Shown here in pieces: positions 50,651 to 64,000 of a stretch of 64,000 bases of DNA. The notes under the pieces were generated by a model that worked only from the letters and a program-made list of their open reading frames with translations, searched no databases and was not told the origin of the DNA. Location of the stretch: contig NC_132971.1 of assembly GCF_047496725.1 (NCBI RefSeq), positions 5,444,501 to 5,508,500 of the forward strand, written 5' to 3'. Source of the stretch: Anoplolepis gracilipes. Lineage: Eukaryota; Arthropoda; Insecta; Hymenoptera; Formicidae. Made by a program: the position numbers and the translations under genes. Numbering within the stretch: position 1 is the stretch's first letter; each line of letters starts with the position of its first letter.

Positions 50651-53228
50651 GATATTAGTAGCGACGTAAAGTCACACACATGTTGAATAAGCAACGTGAC
50701 ACTCGTGTGTGAGATTTGATAAAGATACGTTGATCTACGATTTATTCAAGCATAGCTTTCATTCAATTTTCACGCGACACAACATTTATCCTCTCTCGTG
50801 CAATTGCTTTTCTAAAAAAATCATCGGGAACAATGCATTTTTGAGAAAGAAGTTGTCTTTGAAAAAGTACGATCCTTTAATATTATTCGCGATTCGCTTT
50901 ATGTCTGTTTTCAGATTATGGTGACGAAAGAAAAAGCGACGAATTCATATGCGTTAATCCAGTTGGTTTGTAACACGCGACCTATTTTCTATCCCGCGGC
51001 ACATTATATCCCACGACCTTACAGCTGACACCGGCGCGTGTAAATGCTTATTTCACGCATTTGTGTATACAACCGACGAAGTAGATTTGCGTCGGGATTA
51101 TCTGTGAGCTTAACTACTGCTATTTTCAGAGACAATAGAGAAGGAGCTAGATGATGCCAGAAGCGTAGCGGAGCTTTATGCATCCAGATGCATCAGTAAT
51201 GCCGGTCGAAATTCGGCTGCTGATATTCTCATCTCCAGGCGGTATATGGTAATTATCGTATTGTGCAAATAATACCGCCGTTATGTATTCAAATTGAAAC
51301 ATCGTCCGAATGTAATTAAACCGGACTACTACTGTTGAGAAACGGACGAGGCGTTCGCTATTGCAGATAGCGTATAAAGCCTGGAATAGAGATCGGCTCC
51401 CCGTTCATACATCTCATCACGTCACGTTACATTCGTAATTGATAACTGACATTTCGGTAATTGCATTATCGGTAAAACACCCTCGGCACGTCTAAGCGAC
51501 CTGAGATTATGGCGCACTGCGTCATATTATTTATGATTAGCTATTTATTTGTGTCTCGCTGCATCTGCATGATTAATTGTTGATTCAAACGAATTGGCCG
51601 GTTTTGATGTGCCCCAGGCGTAACACACTACGCTCTCCACATGCAATATTAATATTATTTAGTTTTCCGCCTACGGCGTTAGCGACAATTCGGTCGCACG
51701 TTAAAGCTCATTGTATTATATAATTATACTCTGATTTTATAAAAAGAAAACACAAATGTTTTATTACATATATTTTAGTATATAATTATTTAGTAATTTC
51801 TGTATTTATAAATGTTATGAAATATTGTTATCACATTAATGGAAATAAATGTTATATGCTTAATGAGAGAGAAATTTGAGATAATTATTATTATTATTTT
51901 ATCCCAATATCTGTGGTTACTGTCTTCGGAAAATATCTGAATAAGCATGAATAAGCATTATACTCCGTAGGAAATCGCGTAATGAAATTTAATAACAATT
52001 TGTCATCGTCTAATTAGCACGCGTCTTAATTAATAACAAAAAACGGTCAAAGACGATGTACAATTTCAACGAGCTATTATCGGCAAATTTCGCATCGAGT
52101 ATTATACGGTCAGTTTCGATCCTATATCAAAAAGAGAGGAAGATAACTCTCGTTATCGGTTGTCCGAAACTGTCATCGGACTGGACGAACTCACATAATT
52201 ATCGATATCTTCAGACAATGGTGCTCGTTAGCCGCTGAGAAACTACTGCTCGAGACAGATCCGTTTATCGAAGACACCACTAGCCTTTGGGGGAAACCAA
52301 TATTACTTGGTTGCTAGACGCTGTCCAAGTTTCTAACTGTTTAGCAAGCAAGCGCTCGTCTGTTGTTTGTCTATTTTTCTAATTCTTTTTTCTATCTTTT
52401 TTCTCTAAAAGATGATGCGTAAAACATTTTTAGTCTTTTAAAATATAAAATTAATAAATAATTTGTAAGTTAAAGCAACAAAAGATTTGTCCTGTAAAAT
52501 ATAATTTAATATAATTGAGATTCTATATGTATATTATGTCGAAATTAAAAATAACATTTTCATAGTAACGGTACACAAAATTCATGAGAATGAAAATTTT
52601 AATGTTGCACGACAAATCTTTACTTTAACTCATACATTACTTTTGTATTTTAAAAAGTTAAAATATTGTGTAATGTCAAATTTATTATAAATCTCGAAAT
52701 ATTTTAGATGTATTAATTTTTTATATAAGAGATTGTTCCCTTTAAATTCCTAATTCGTTGGGTATGTAAAAATTTTCGCTGATAAATTATAATACGTTTT
52801 TCATTAATCAAATTGAATAAAAAAGCTCGACAAATTCTTAAAAGTTCTTTCGTTTCCAAGAATATTTTATGATGTGGAATCCGGTTTTTCTAAAATCTTA
52901 AGATCAAGAGATTTCTTGCATAATATCATGAAATCCTCGTAAGATCTAGATTCTTTTGAAAAGCATTTTCTCTGTGCAATGTAAATATATGATGTTGGGT
53001 ACTCGAAATTGTGTATAACGTATACGTTGTAAACTTATATTAGTATACAGTTGTAGACGGATATACGAAATTGTATACATTATATATATATATAAGGCTT
53101 CATTCCAGGTATTGATATTTCAATATTTTCAAAATTAAGGATAACACAATCCCGATCTCAAGATTAATTTGGGATTCTCTAAAAAGAAAAAATAACTTTG
53201 TAAATGCATAATTTGTTAAAAATAATTA

Positions 53229-53260
53229 TTTTTAATAAATAATCTATTATTTATTAAAAA
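53229..53260. repeat. AT-rich palindrome
   Basis: TTTTTAATAAATAAT and its exact complement ATTATTTATTAAAAA flank a 2-nt centre. It is flanked within 200 nt on both sides by scattered copies of TCCCGAT-type words (53140-53440), which suggests an old repeat. Confidence 0.6.
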
Positions 53261-56200
53261 TTGTTTAACATAAACGTATAAATATAATCACACAAAGTTA
53301 CATTACATCACAACTTACCAATTCCGATCCCGATGTGAATCTCAGGATTACAGAAATGTAATCCCAATCCCGAGGCACGCTTAAAATCAGTCAGGATCCC
53401 GAGGTTTCGGAATATCCCGAAATATCAGGATTGGAAGTCCTAGTTACATAATTTATATTAAAATTTTAATCCATCTGACAAATTTCTGACATAAACCGAC
53501 GTATGCCATATGAAATTTAACATATTTTGTTTCGGTTAACAAAGATAGATATGTAACACTAGCAGAAGAACTACTACGCTAGGCTCAAGATTTAAGTGCA
53601 GAGATTTGTAACTCGGAAGAAAAAGCTGCGAATGCCAGTGTACACGTCGTCCATTACCACTGCGAATCGCCACCGCTTCGCATCCATCTCGCTCTCGGCC
53701 GCAATATGGCCGCGAATTAATTGGTCTTGCCCCATGATTAGTAGGTCCCACGGAATTACCGCGATGCCTCGCTATGATTAATATCTCGGTGTTGCCAACT
53801 TTCGCACGAAAGATTAATAACGGCGAAAACGGTGGAACGGGCGACGCGGACTCGAGGATAGGGAAAAGGGGAGAAGGGGACGAACTCGTACTCGGAGAGT
53901 TTTAATACAGCGGCGATGGTTTGTCACCGCAAAATTTCGCCGTCCGAATCCCCATATTTCCTTGCCTCTCTATTGCGTTTGCAGTCGGTTCCGACCATGC
54001 CTGTCACACACAGATATATAATTCTTTTTTCAAAAGTTCCTTCCACACGCGTTTGAAAGCGAAACCAACGACAGATTTTGATCGGGTTTTGATGTCTATG
54101 GTTGCCCATAAATATGACGACTGACGATAAATCGGAATCCTTTCGAAATCGCAATATTCTCGCACTATAATCCGAATGATGATGAATCCTGTATATACCT
54201 ACTTTTATATTGCGGACGAGAGAAATATATCTAGCGAATATAAACCTTGATATGATCTCTATAAAATTCATGTGACTATATTATTTCCGATTTGTTTGTT
54301 AAATACAACAAATACGGAAAAATTTATAGTAAATGTGAATAAAATATAAAATGTTGAGAATATGAGATTTAAAGAAAAGGTTATATATTGAGTTATTATA
54401 ACTCACTGAAAATTCGTGACTTCCAACGCTTTTACGACCTCGTTAAACATCCTTGCAATTTTTAATAACCGTCATTAAAAATATAAAGTTAAAGTTAAGC
54501 TAAACGACTTCCAACCTATAAATTAAAGCCCACTTGATTCTCTCCGGAAAAAGTGTAAATGAAAAAATTTTCCAACGCTTTTCATGAATCTACGAATAAT
54601 TTTGCATTTTTTTTTAAATATACTTATTAGAACATATTACGTAAAGTAGAATTATAGACAGAATATTATCAATTTGTCTTGACATTCTTATAAAAAATAA
54701 AAACTATTTTGGAGGATAATGTAACTTAATTATTGAGGTTGCATTTAACAATATTCCCCACGTGACAATTATTAAATGCTTTATCCTTTTCTAAAAAATA
54801 CTCGAGCTTCTCTCACTTTAAAGTTTGATGAATGCCGGGAGAAGCTCATTTTAAAAATTGAAGCGCCCAATATCGATTCCCGATTAAATTTAAATATCCT
54901 TCGCTCACACTTTATAATCGCAAAATTATCGGATATTAATTTAAATATATAAATATTTTTCAACATTTTCTATTTACTTGTTATTTAAAATTAACTACAT
55001 TAATAAATCATAATATCAGTTTAATTGTAAAACAAATCTTAAAACTGGTTCTTCAAAAATGTTAATAAAAGCTTTATAAATATATCAACACATGAATTTT
55101 TTATAAAATTTATATAGTTATTATTATATAGCTATCAAATATAAACTTTGTGCAATATTCACTTTGCACCTCAAGAAACAGTATTAATCATTTTCGTTAG
55201 AATTAACAACACGCATTACTCCAAATTCTACTGTCTTTCGAATCGCGAGGAACACCAAATCTACATTAAAATGTCCCTTAAAATTGAAATAGTGAGCGAG
55301 CTTTGAATTTATGTCGTCCAGCTCATTTCGGTCAAACGCGTAGATGAATGCACCCTACGAAAGCCGACAACCAGTGTTCAGACATACGTGAATTATTTCG
55401 CGTCGTTAACGTAACCGGTTCTCCCCAATGACATTTCGTAGAAGTGCGGTCAACGGTGCAAGCGGTAACGTTTAATTAACGTTTAATGCGTTATATCGTC
55501 GCAGAGAGTAACGACCGCGCGCGATATCCACGCAGCTAGAAACATAGCATTAATCATAAACATGAGGTTCGATGCGTAACACACGCATTACAGATACGTA
55601 CTAGATTAACTCAACGCGCGAAATTCATTCGCATATTTGAATATGCACACGATCGGATTAATGCAGATGCAACAGAAGTTTATAAATTACGTTGAACCGA
55701 CACCATGATAAATGCGTATGATTTATCGCCAATGTTTGTATACATATATATAATTCATATTTGTGTGCTGCTAATAAAGCTCTCATCGGACCATATTATA
55801 GCCAGAAATGAACTTGTAAGATATAAATGAAATAAACAGCTTTAAAATGAGAAAACATGTTATCTCCGGAAATTAATTAATTTTAGAATCTTTTAATATG
55901 TGTGCACACTGTTTATCGTAGTAACACTAGCACACGTTGTAGCAATTAATACGCTGCTAATAACAACATCTCTAAGGAGGCTCCAAGTGCTGAAGGTATT
56001 ATTAGTTTCTTCTATTTTAGTACACCATCCATGTACCGAGTATAATCACAAGAATGTCACTAAATCAACGCCAGTACGAGAATTAATTCCTCGACAGAGA
56101 GAAAAATAAATAACGTCAGCAGCATCTGGTGACGGTAATCGATACTGGCATATCACGCAATCTGCTGCAGCAGATTAAAACAATTAAGTAAAAAAAAAAA

Positions 56201-56782
56201 AAAATTAGTTAAAATTAGTTAAAGATGTGAGCTATGTTTTGAAACTTGCTAAAATTTTATTGTATATACGAATGATGTAGAATATTTACACTGCAAATAT
56301 CAATGTCGATAAAGATTTAAAACCTTTGCTTTTGTGCAATGAATTGTGTTAGCGAATCGATGAATACAGTTGCAGGATTTCGAAATATTATATTGTACAC
56401 AGAAAATTTCGTGACTGTTATTCCATACCCGCGGACTGAAATTCTGATAGTATTATTCTGACAAAAAACATTTGATATTATTTTACTATTTTATTACATA
56501 CTTACAACTCTTGAAAAATTTTATCGATAAATTTTTGTTATCTGTGTTAACTTGTTGTTTTCAGTGAGTCTGTTTTTTTCTCAATATTTATTATATTTAT
56601 TTTATAAATGTATATGTTATATATTATATAATATTTATTTTACACACAGATATATATATATATATATATATGATTTTTATATGATCATAAATAATATCAC
56701 TGTAGATTTTTCTTTATTCTATGTATACATACATATTTCAGATTTTAAAAACATCTGTATCAAGAAAGTATTTTAAATTTCG

Positions 56783-56942
56783 AGTTATAACTACTTCGTA
56801 TTTAATAGCCTGTTTAATATATATATATATATATAGTTATATATATTATATAGTTAGCATTCCTATACATATATTATACATATATATATAGTTAGCATTC
56901 CTATTTAAACAGGCTATTAAATACGAAATAGTATTTATAACT
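56783..56942. repeat. Inverted repeat enclosing a tandem duplication
   Basis: Perfect 22-nt arms (TTCGTATTTAATAGCCTGTT and two more bases at 56795-56816; complement at 56906-56927). Pairing resumes in outer 8-nt arms (56783-56790 and 56935-56942). The interior holds TA runs and two copies of AGTTAGCATTCCTAT. Overall it has the form of a MITE. Confidence 0.85.
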
Positions 56943-57414
56943 TGATGTTTATATTACATTCCGACCTATATTAAAATGTCTAGACAAGAGATCAATCAGC
57001 TCGATACTAAGCATCACTGTCTCTAAAGGAAATCTATTAATTACCAACGATGGCTCATTAATAATTTCTTTACTCTGTCATCATTTCTATTCGATATCCA
57101 TATCTCGATAAGACACGCCTTTTGTCCATATGTGGAAAATGTGTTAGATGCATTTTCCAGTTCGATAAAAGCAACGCCAAGAAACGCGGTCAACGACCGC
57201 GGCATTTTTCGCTGCATCTGCCTCGACATTTCCGATAGCTTGGTATTGTTCGGTAAAATTTCTTCTTAGTTCCCCGTTCGAACGTTCTTATTCGCAGGCG
57301 GTATTATTTATCGTTGATATTGTTTGCCGTTTGCATAATTCTAGCGTTTGTCTGGAGAAGCATGTTTCGCATATTGAGAGAGGAGGTAGCGGAACCTTGC
57401 GGAGAAGATCGATG

Positions 57415-57461
57415 CGGAGAGAAGAGACATTAGTTCTATAAAGTTAGATGTCTCTTCTCCG
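57415..57461. repeat. Short hairpin
   Basis: AGAAGAGACAT and ATGTCTCTTCT pair perfectly, with CGG/CCG outside and a loop of about 17 nt between. It lies in a GC-richer island with no gene. Confidence 0.6.
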
Positions 57462-60400
57462 TTTAGCCCCACGGGGCAAGCCGGAAGATCAAAAGATTAC
57501 AATATATCGATATCGTCATGGGAAGATCGGAAACACGGGCTCAAACGTACAGTCGCAGACACGTAATAAGACTCGCGACCGTCCCAAGTCGAAGTGAAAC
57601 TTATACTTCGATTTCCCGCGAAAAGACCTCGTATTTTCCGTGCAGCTTGATTGCGACATTTTTAGAGATGGCTTCGAAAAAAATAAGCTACTTTATATAA
57701 TTACAAAATTTCTTACATCGCAAATATATTTTTTTTTTCTGCAATATAAGAATTAGATAGGACTTTTTACTGTGAGCTTTGCTTTTTTTTTATACTGTAA
57801 ACTATCTTGTTGCACTGCAATCCGATATAGTCTGAAAATTACGTTTCCACTCGACTTTCGATAAATTCGGTATACTTTCGGCACCGGCATTGCATATCCG
57901 AGTGTTAGTGTACCGATCGTTCGTAATACTGATTTTGCTGAGTCTGGTCGTTTTCTACGCAAATAAGAAATGATTACTTCCTCTCTCTCGTCTCTCCACA
58001 ATGACTCATCCTCTTATTTATTCGTATCGCACACATCCCATAATAAAATTTAGTTCATGTAATCACAAATGCATAAATAAGTATACTCGTAATTATATTA
58101 TTTGTAATAGTGTAGCAAAAATATATAAATTCAGTAATGCAACTTAAAATATAAATGCAAGTTTATAAGTATTAAAAAAGTATATTAATATACTAAAAAA
58201 TTCACATACATTATTTATAATATACATATAATTATATTGTAATAATTTAAAGTTCTAGTTGTCTAAAAAGCATCTAAAAAATATTAGAGCATGAAAAATA
58301 TCGCATCAGAAAACGTGATTTTCAACAAGAGAATTATTTATCACTAATAATACTTATTATGATGAAATAATGCTCGTATATGTATTATCCTTAAGCTATT
58401 ATTATCTTAAGCTGCATTTCCCTAACGATTATATTATATTTCGACAAATTTCCGGTCCGTGGATCAATGTACTTGCACGAACATAATTATGTTATTAATT
58501 CAAGCGTAACGCAGGAAGGAACGGGCGGGAGGGCAGGAAGGGAATCACGAGAACACTAAATCCGACCAACAAACTGCGCGATCCCTTTGGCATCGACTTA
58601 CCGGTCGATCTCTCGCTTCAACGCCCATGTAAACACGCGAAACTATTTCGGCAAAGACAAGCGTGCACCCGCGGAGTATATGCATCGCACTCACGCGACA
58701 AGTTCGAACGAACGTTAACGAACTTACGAAATTACGCGGATGGATCTGATGGTTGCATATTAAAAGCATGACGCTGTCGCCGGTTACCACGGTTACGAAA
58801 CGTCACCGTGCGCCGATGTATGGAAATTGTTCGTCCTCGTTAAGCGCGTTGACTTATGAACGGAACTTAACGTCGTCGCGCGTAGGACTATGGCGGAATT
58901 TCGAAACGAAATTACTTCCCCGACTCGCCATAGCCGCGTTAAACTCGTACAACCGCGGCTTGAAATTCAAAGGCACGTAGCTCCGGAAACTTTCCCGACG
59001 AGAGATTTAGCGAACTGTGTAAAATCTAAGCGCAGTCGTATTTTACTTTGTCGATCGATATTGGAATTGTTTTTCTTATCGAAATTATTTTCTTTATTTA
59101 CCAAACAATATTACGCGCAATCTGTATCTACCTCAAGATGTCGATACGATTAGGAAAGTTCCGAAAGAAAACTCCAGGGATTTCAAGCGGAGATGGAAAC
59201 CAGTACAAACTCGGGTTTAATTACTTATGTTGTAGAGACGCGGAAAAATTTTCTGTGTTTCTCTAATTATTATTATATTGTTAAATATATTATTAAAATT
59301 ATAATATAAAAATTATTTAATATATTATTAAAATTATTTTAGCACAAAAATAAACTTTCAGATTATTATCTGCAATCCTAACTTGGAAAATAGTTTCATA
59401 CAGAAATACGAGAAGACGTAAAAATGTAACAAAAAAATAATGCTGCTGGAAATGCCGCAATACTTGAATGAAAGCTTTTGATCTTCCAAAAGTATGTACT
59501 ATGTATTTCGTGATTAAACTTTCTCTCCAAACAATTTACGAACAAGTGCAACTTTATATAGCACTAATATCTTTTATTTATCTATGTCGAGGATAATTCT
59601 ATTTTTTTTTTTTTTTATGTTTCCTTTTTGTTCTCCTATGTGGTCCAATTTCGTCGTGGTTGAATTATTCTCTCCGAATGAGAGGATGAAAGATGGCGGC
59701 AAATGCGTGATGGTCTCTTTCATTCTAGAGAATAAATAAAAAGCAAACAAATGGCTGCGTATTCGCCATATATATTGGCCATCGTTCTTCTTCTTTTACT
59801 CTTTCTCCCTCTGTCAGACGAGATGGAGTCCATTTTTGTTGCGCAATTTTCTTTGAGATTGGCGATACAAGCAAGGTATGGCGGTAAACCACAACGAAAA
59901 AAAATTCCTCCATTGCAAGGTTTATGATGTGTCGCTACCGAGCTCACGAAAAACAGAATGAACCTCATATACGTATGTAAAAAGTTCTCTTTCATCGTCA
60001 CAAAAATTGCAAATACGTTTTGACTTACGTCTCTCAATTGAAACACATATTCCTAACAAATGCGTATATATATCATTGCAATCATAATTAACAACACATG
60101 TTCTGATATCGAAAAAAACCTGTTGTATCATGTATAATAGAAAAACAATGTATATAAATATTAAATATTATTAATCGCAAATTTTTGTGATTTTTTACGC
60201 TTTGTGTAAGATAAAGTAGTAAAATATAGTATTTTTTTAGCACAAGTAAGTAGACGAGACGAAAAATATATATTTAATCTCAACAAATATATAATAGAGG
60301 CTAATTCAGAGACTAATATTTATTAAAATAATATTTCAGTTTTAATTGAGCAATATGCTTAACGTCTTTTGCGGATGAGAGAGTTTACGGTTTCACTTTG

Positions 60401-61822
60401 CAGGATGCAAGCGTAATAATCAAGCATCTCGCGTTAATAGATGGAAAAGTGCCTCGGGTGGGATAATTCGCAAATTGCTTCTCCTTGTCAGCGAATATCG
60501 CGATTTAATTTTCTCGCGAGCGTGCTTTATCTTCAAGCTTTATTGCCTGGAGATGCTCGGCCGCGTACGTTTACGACAGACTAAAGCAACGGCATTCATA
60601 GAGGGTCGCGGTGTTTCGTCCGTGATTTTTCCGCGAGACTGCCTCATAAAATAGTCGATGGAGCGATCGGTCAAAGGGGAACAAACGAGCACAGAGTACA
60701 CAGAGCGCATTCGCGGAATACAGAATAAAAATACAGTCCTTTGAATCGCGCCATCGCCCGATAATCGAAGGGAAAAGGTCAATGGCACTCGTTATCAGAT
60801 AACCCGAAACTCCTCTCGATGTCCTGTTCGATGACAACCAGGAAATACGAGCGTTCGTGTAGCCATGAACGGTGATTTAAAAATCTGATCTCTCTTCCCG
60901 ACAAGAGAGGGAGACAAAGAGAAAGAGAGAAAGAGAGAGAGAGAGAGAAAATGGCTGTGATTTCTCGCGTTCGTTGGATTGTGTTGAGTGCGAATTCCAG
61001 CGAAGTTGCGCGTCTCGATTAAGCGAAACGACCGTTTCGCTTGCGCATCGGCGATGAGTTCCAATAAAAATTCAACCGGCAAAGGTAACGATAGTGTACG
61101 AGTTGTAGTTATACGCGTAAAAGCTTCAAGAGCTGCGAAAAAATAGAATGCGAAATGGAAAAACAACCTTCCGCCACTGGTGAAGAGTTATTAGTCTAGT
61201 TACTAGATTCCTATTCGATGCTGATTGTATAGGGTTGCCAAAAGTTAAGGGAAGAGTCTTCAAATTTTTTTCGTATCATTGTGCTAATAATGTTTCACAT
61301 GTGGAATATGTTTTATTTCACGTTCACTTCCTATGAACATATAATTTAATCAATCGTATATCTCACAAGAAATAATTTAATATCAAGCGTTTAATGGAAA
61401 CTCAGAACATTGAATATAATAAATTCAATACGGTATTTCCCTTGCGATAATCAATCAAACGTTATCAAAAATAGAAAAATCTATCAAAACCACTTTGTAC
61501 ATCATCAATCGATGTTATCGTTTGATGAGAGCTAATTTAATTACAACCTGATGTATTTTCGCTGTATTTTCACGATGTTTATACAGCATCAAATATATTT
61601 AAAAACATTTTAAAGATATATTTTTCGACAATTCTCAAACTGATATTTTTTAGTAAAACTTTCTACTCAGCTTAATTAAAATAAGGTTTTATTTTTATAT
61701 GTGTATATGAAAAAATTTTTATTAATATTCTGATAAATTAAAACTTTCCTTTTAACGAGATTATATTTATGCGACGCATGTATGACAATTTTTCAAATTC
61801 ATTATAAATCGATATATAAAGA

Positions 61823-61867
61823 AAAAGAGAGAAAAACAGAGAAAGAGAGAAAGAGAGAAAGAGAGAG
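61823..61867. repeat. GA-rich simple repeat
   Basis: An imperfect AGAGA/GAAAGA run of about 45 nt. Confidence 0.85.
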
Positions 61868-64000
61868 GAAAATTCTGTAGTTTTTAACGAGATTGCTGTT
61901 TCACGATGTAGAAAAGTTTTCTACTTTCTTCACATGCATATTATAATATAAAACATCTTTCGCTTCCTATGATGTTCATTGATATGATGCACAAAAACTT
62001 TAAATGAAATATGACTGTATATAGAATTATAAGAAAAAACTTCTATATTACTCGCAAGTACATATATCTATGCATTTTTCAAAATTTGACATTACCAAGC
62101 GTATTTTCAATTGTCAGAGGATATTAATACCGTAAACCGTGCGCTAATTAATACACGATCCTCCGTTCACAAATTTCGCGCACGGTGTCAATTTAATTTA
62201 TCAATTTTTTTTTTAAAAAAGACTTGCGTGCTAATTAAACGTAAACTCCATTGACCTAATTAGAACGTAACATTCGCAATATGTTATCCTGTTTTGAGGT
62301 CGTATCTTGTTACACGAAGCATTGATAACGGATTAAAGCGAATTCCATATTCGGGACAATTAACCGCATAATCGTGTTCTCTGCCTGAGTAACGCCTGTG
62401 CGTGCATTGTTCGATCTGAAATTAATTAATCCACGGCCTTTGACGATGATCGTGTTTTGACGCTCATGGTAACATATCTGGAAACGTTTCACAGACTCTC
62501 AACGAGCTTCTACAGTCAGATCTAACCAGTATATCCGCTCTGGAAGCAAACTTATCCCCCTATGATATTCTCACTTATTAACTTCCTATGTTAATTACAC
62601 TATACGTATTCACATATTTACTTTACATATATATTATATTATATATTTTATAACGTGTCAAAAAACACATACATATACTACGGTTCATTATGTGTGCTCG
62701 ATTAAACTTTATAACTAATAATAAAATTGAATATAATAATCAGAATATATATATTAATATTTGTAATAATAAAAAAAATAAAAAAAAGCCAGAAAGAACT
62801 AAATAAAAAGAATAAGAAAAAATAAAAATAAATTGAATTACTGCAATTACTTATACAACTATCATAATTAAACTGTCAACCACTTAATAATTTACAATTT
62901 GTAACTCATAAAAGATTCTTCTATGTCGTTCTTCATATTTCAATTAATATATATGTCAAAAGTTTTCTTTGTCTCTATTAAGTTTCTTTCTTGTATGCTG
63001 TACATGATGCACAAGTACACACGCTGATATATCGAGGTGGTATCGTGCAATTAGAGCGACACGTGTTCAAAGACCTCGCTTCGGCTTCATTGATGAAGTC
63101 CGTCGAGTGTTCGTCGCTTTCCGTTTGATCAGCAAAGTACGTGAGCCTGCATGACTAGGATACAAGAGAGAGTACAGGCGCTCTACCGTTCTCACTGTAG
63201 AAGATGAGACACTATCACTCGAATTATATCCTTTTTCTAATTTGCTGATGTCTAAATATAATTATTCAAGTTATTTTTATCTTTCTTTTTTTTTTTTTTT
63301 TTTTAATCCAATGTGATATTTCATTTCTTATTTAACTGCTTTATACATTTGACATAATTTTATAGTTAACGTAATATCGCAGTAAAAATTTGTGTGTGTG
63401 CGCACACATTTTTATATAACATACTTTATAAATTTAATTTTATACGTAAAAAATATTGATTATCTCATACTTTCATCGTGTCCTCTAACTTTTCCAATAT
63501 CCAAAAAAAAAAGAAAAAAAAAAAAAGAAAAAAATAATTGCATTATTGCAATTTGTAATATTCTGAAGCACGATATTTTTCCTGGTGAAAAATTTCATCG
63601 AGTTACACGAGATGCCTGAAATTCTACAGCATGAAACAAAATAATATCCTACATGGTTGTAAAATTCGTCCTTATCAGAAGATTCAGGAAATACGATCAC
63701 GAGCGTAACTACCGTAGTTCCGGAAACTTTTGCTTTCCCCGATTGAGTTGTAAAATCCGCCGCGATAAAATTGCCGAGAAATATCGTTCCCCTTTTCTCG
63801 TAGCTATCAGGCCCTTGCCCCTTCTTTTTTTTTATTAAAGAAGAAAAATAATTTTTCGTTCCTTTTTCATTGAAAAGAAAATTGTCGATTGATATAATTG
63901 GCAAGCGTTGTCCAAGTTGTGCGTATCGTTCACAAACAGAAGAAACCCGTTAATCAGAAGATCGTTAAAAGTTCAAAGGTTTACGTGTTCATCCTTAATA

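Larger units (their letters stand above)
50651..64000. other. Distal region with no certain gene
   Basis: About 13.3 kb of AT-rich DNA with CpG-bearing islands (about 50940-51700, 53560-54080, 55200-55700, 57000-57650, 58480-59270, 60400-61200 and 63000-63200). Frames in the islands are short, show no recognisable family and are often open on both strands. It could be first introns or control DNA of pgant, or intergenic. Structures listed separately: inverted repeats near 53.2, 56.8 and 57.4 kb, and a GA-rich run near 61.8 kb. Runs of T (63285-63304) and A (63503-63532) are also present. Confidence 0.5.

Noticed and set aside
63485..63904. 139-codon minus-strand frame
   Set aside because: It ends in a Phe run from a poly-A/T tract, and no family is recognised.
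1..64000. tRNA, rRNA and CRISPR features
   Set aside because: No box B with a matching cloverleaf, no rRNA-like sequence, and no spaced direct repeats other than microsatellites were seen by eye. A tRNAscan-type run could still change the tRNA answer.

Overview
This is a eukaryotic, AT-rich window from an arthropod nuclear genome, most likely an insect and probably a hymenopteran such as an ant. The evidence is spliced genes with GT-AG introns, long AT-rich introns, CpG-bearing GC-richer islands, abundant dinucleotide microsatellites, and three protein families read with insect-like sequences. The species cannot be fixed from sequence alone. All three recognisable genes lie on the minus strand. 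In the direction of transcription they are a polypeptide GalNAc-transferase, a BTB/BACK protein and an alpha-amylase.

Layout by + coordinate. 300-4962: a complete four-exon secreted alpha-amylase (500 aa), with a well-placed TATA box and initiator. 8138-13029 (possibly to about 14.3 kb): a BTB-BACK protein, probably the insect 'serine-enriched protein', in eight coding exons including a 39-nt micro-exon. Its reading frame meets a TAA at 9408-9410, but the same frame then stays open for another 313 codons (8466-9407), encoding a Gln/Glu/Lys-rich tail with an ordered-looking C-terminus. A perfect 8-bp GC-rich hairpin starts 9 nt after that stop. This is a strong candidate for programmed stop-codon readthrough. 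20106-42056 (5' end not found): a Pgant9-like GalNAc-transferase with its catalytic domain and C-terminal ricin-type lectin domain. It carries two in-phase, related alpha-repeat exons (24391-24501 and 23432-23536) that look mutually exclusive.

The large pgant intron at 34109-41886 holds a dead pogo/jerky-type DNA transposon (about 37968-39934), with frameshifts, a nonsense codon and lost catalytic residues. It appears to carry three tandem CENP-B/Tc5-type helix-turn-helix units. From 42057 to 64000 no gene is certain. One hydrophobic open segment at 50372-50650 could be the membrane-anchor exon of the pgant gene. The rest is intronic or intergenic DNA with microsatellites and several long inverted repeats.

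The three genes are not an evident pathway: the amylase is a digestive enzyme, the GalNAc-transferase acts in the Golgi on mucin-type O-glycans, and the BTB protein is a probable adaptor of unknown role. The items most worth a second look are the readthrough candidate, the alternative lectin exons and the multi-HTH transposase.
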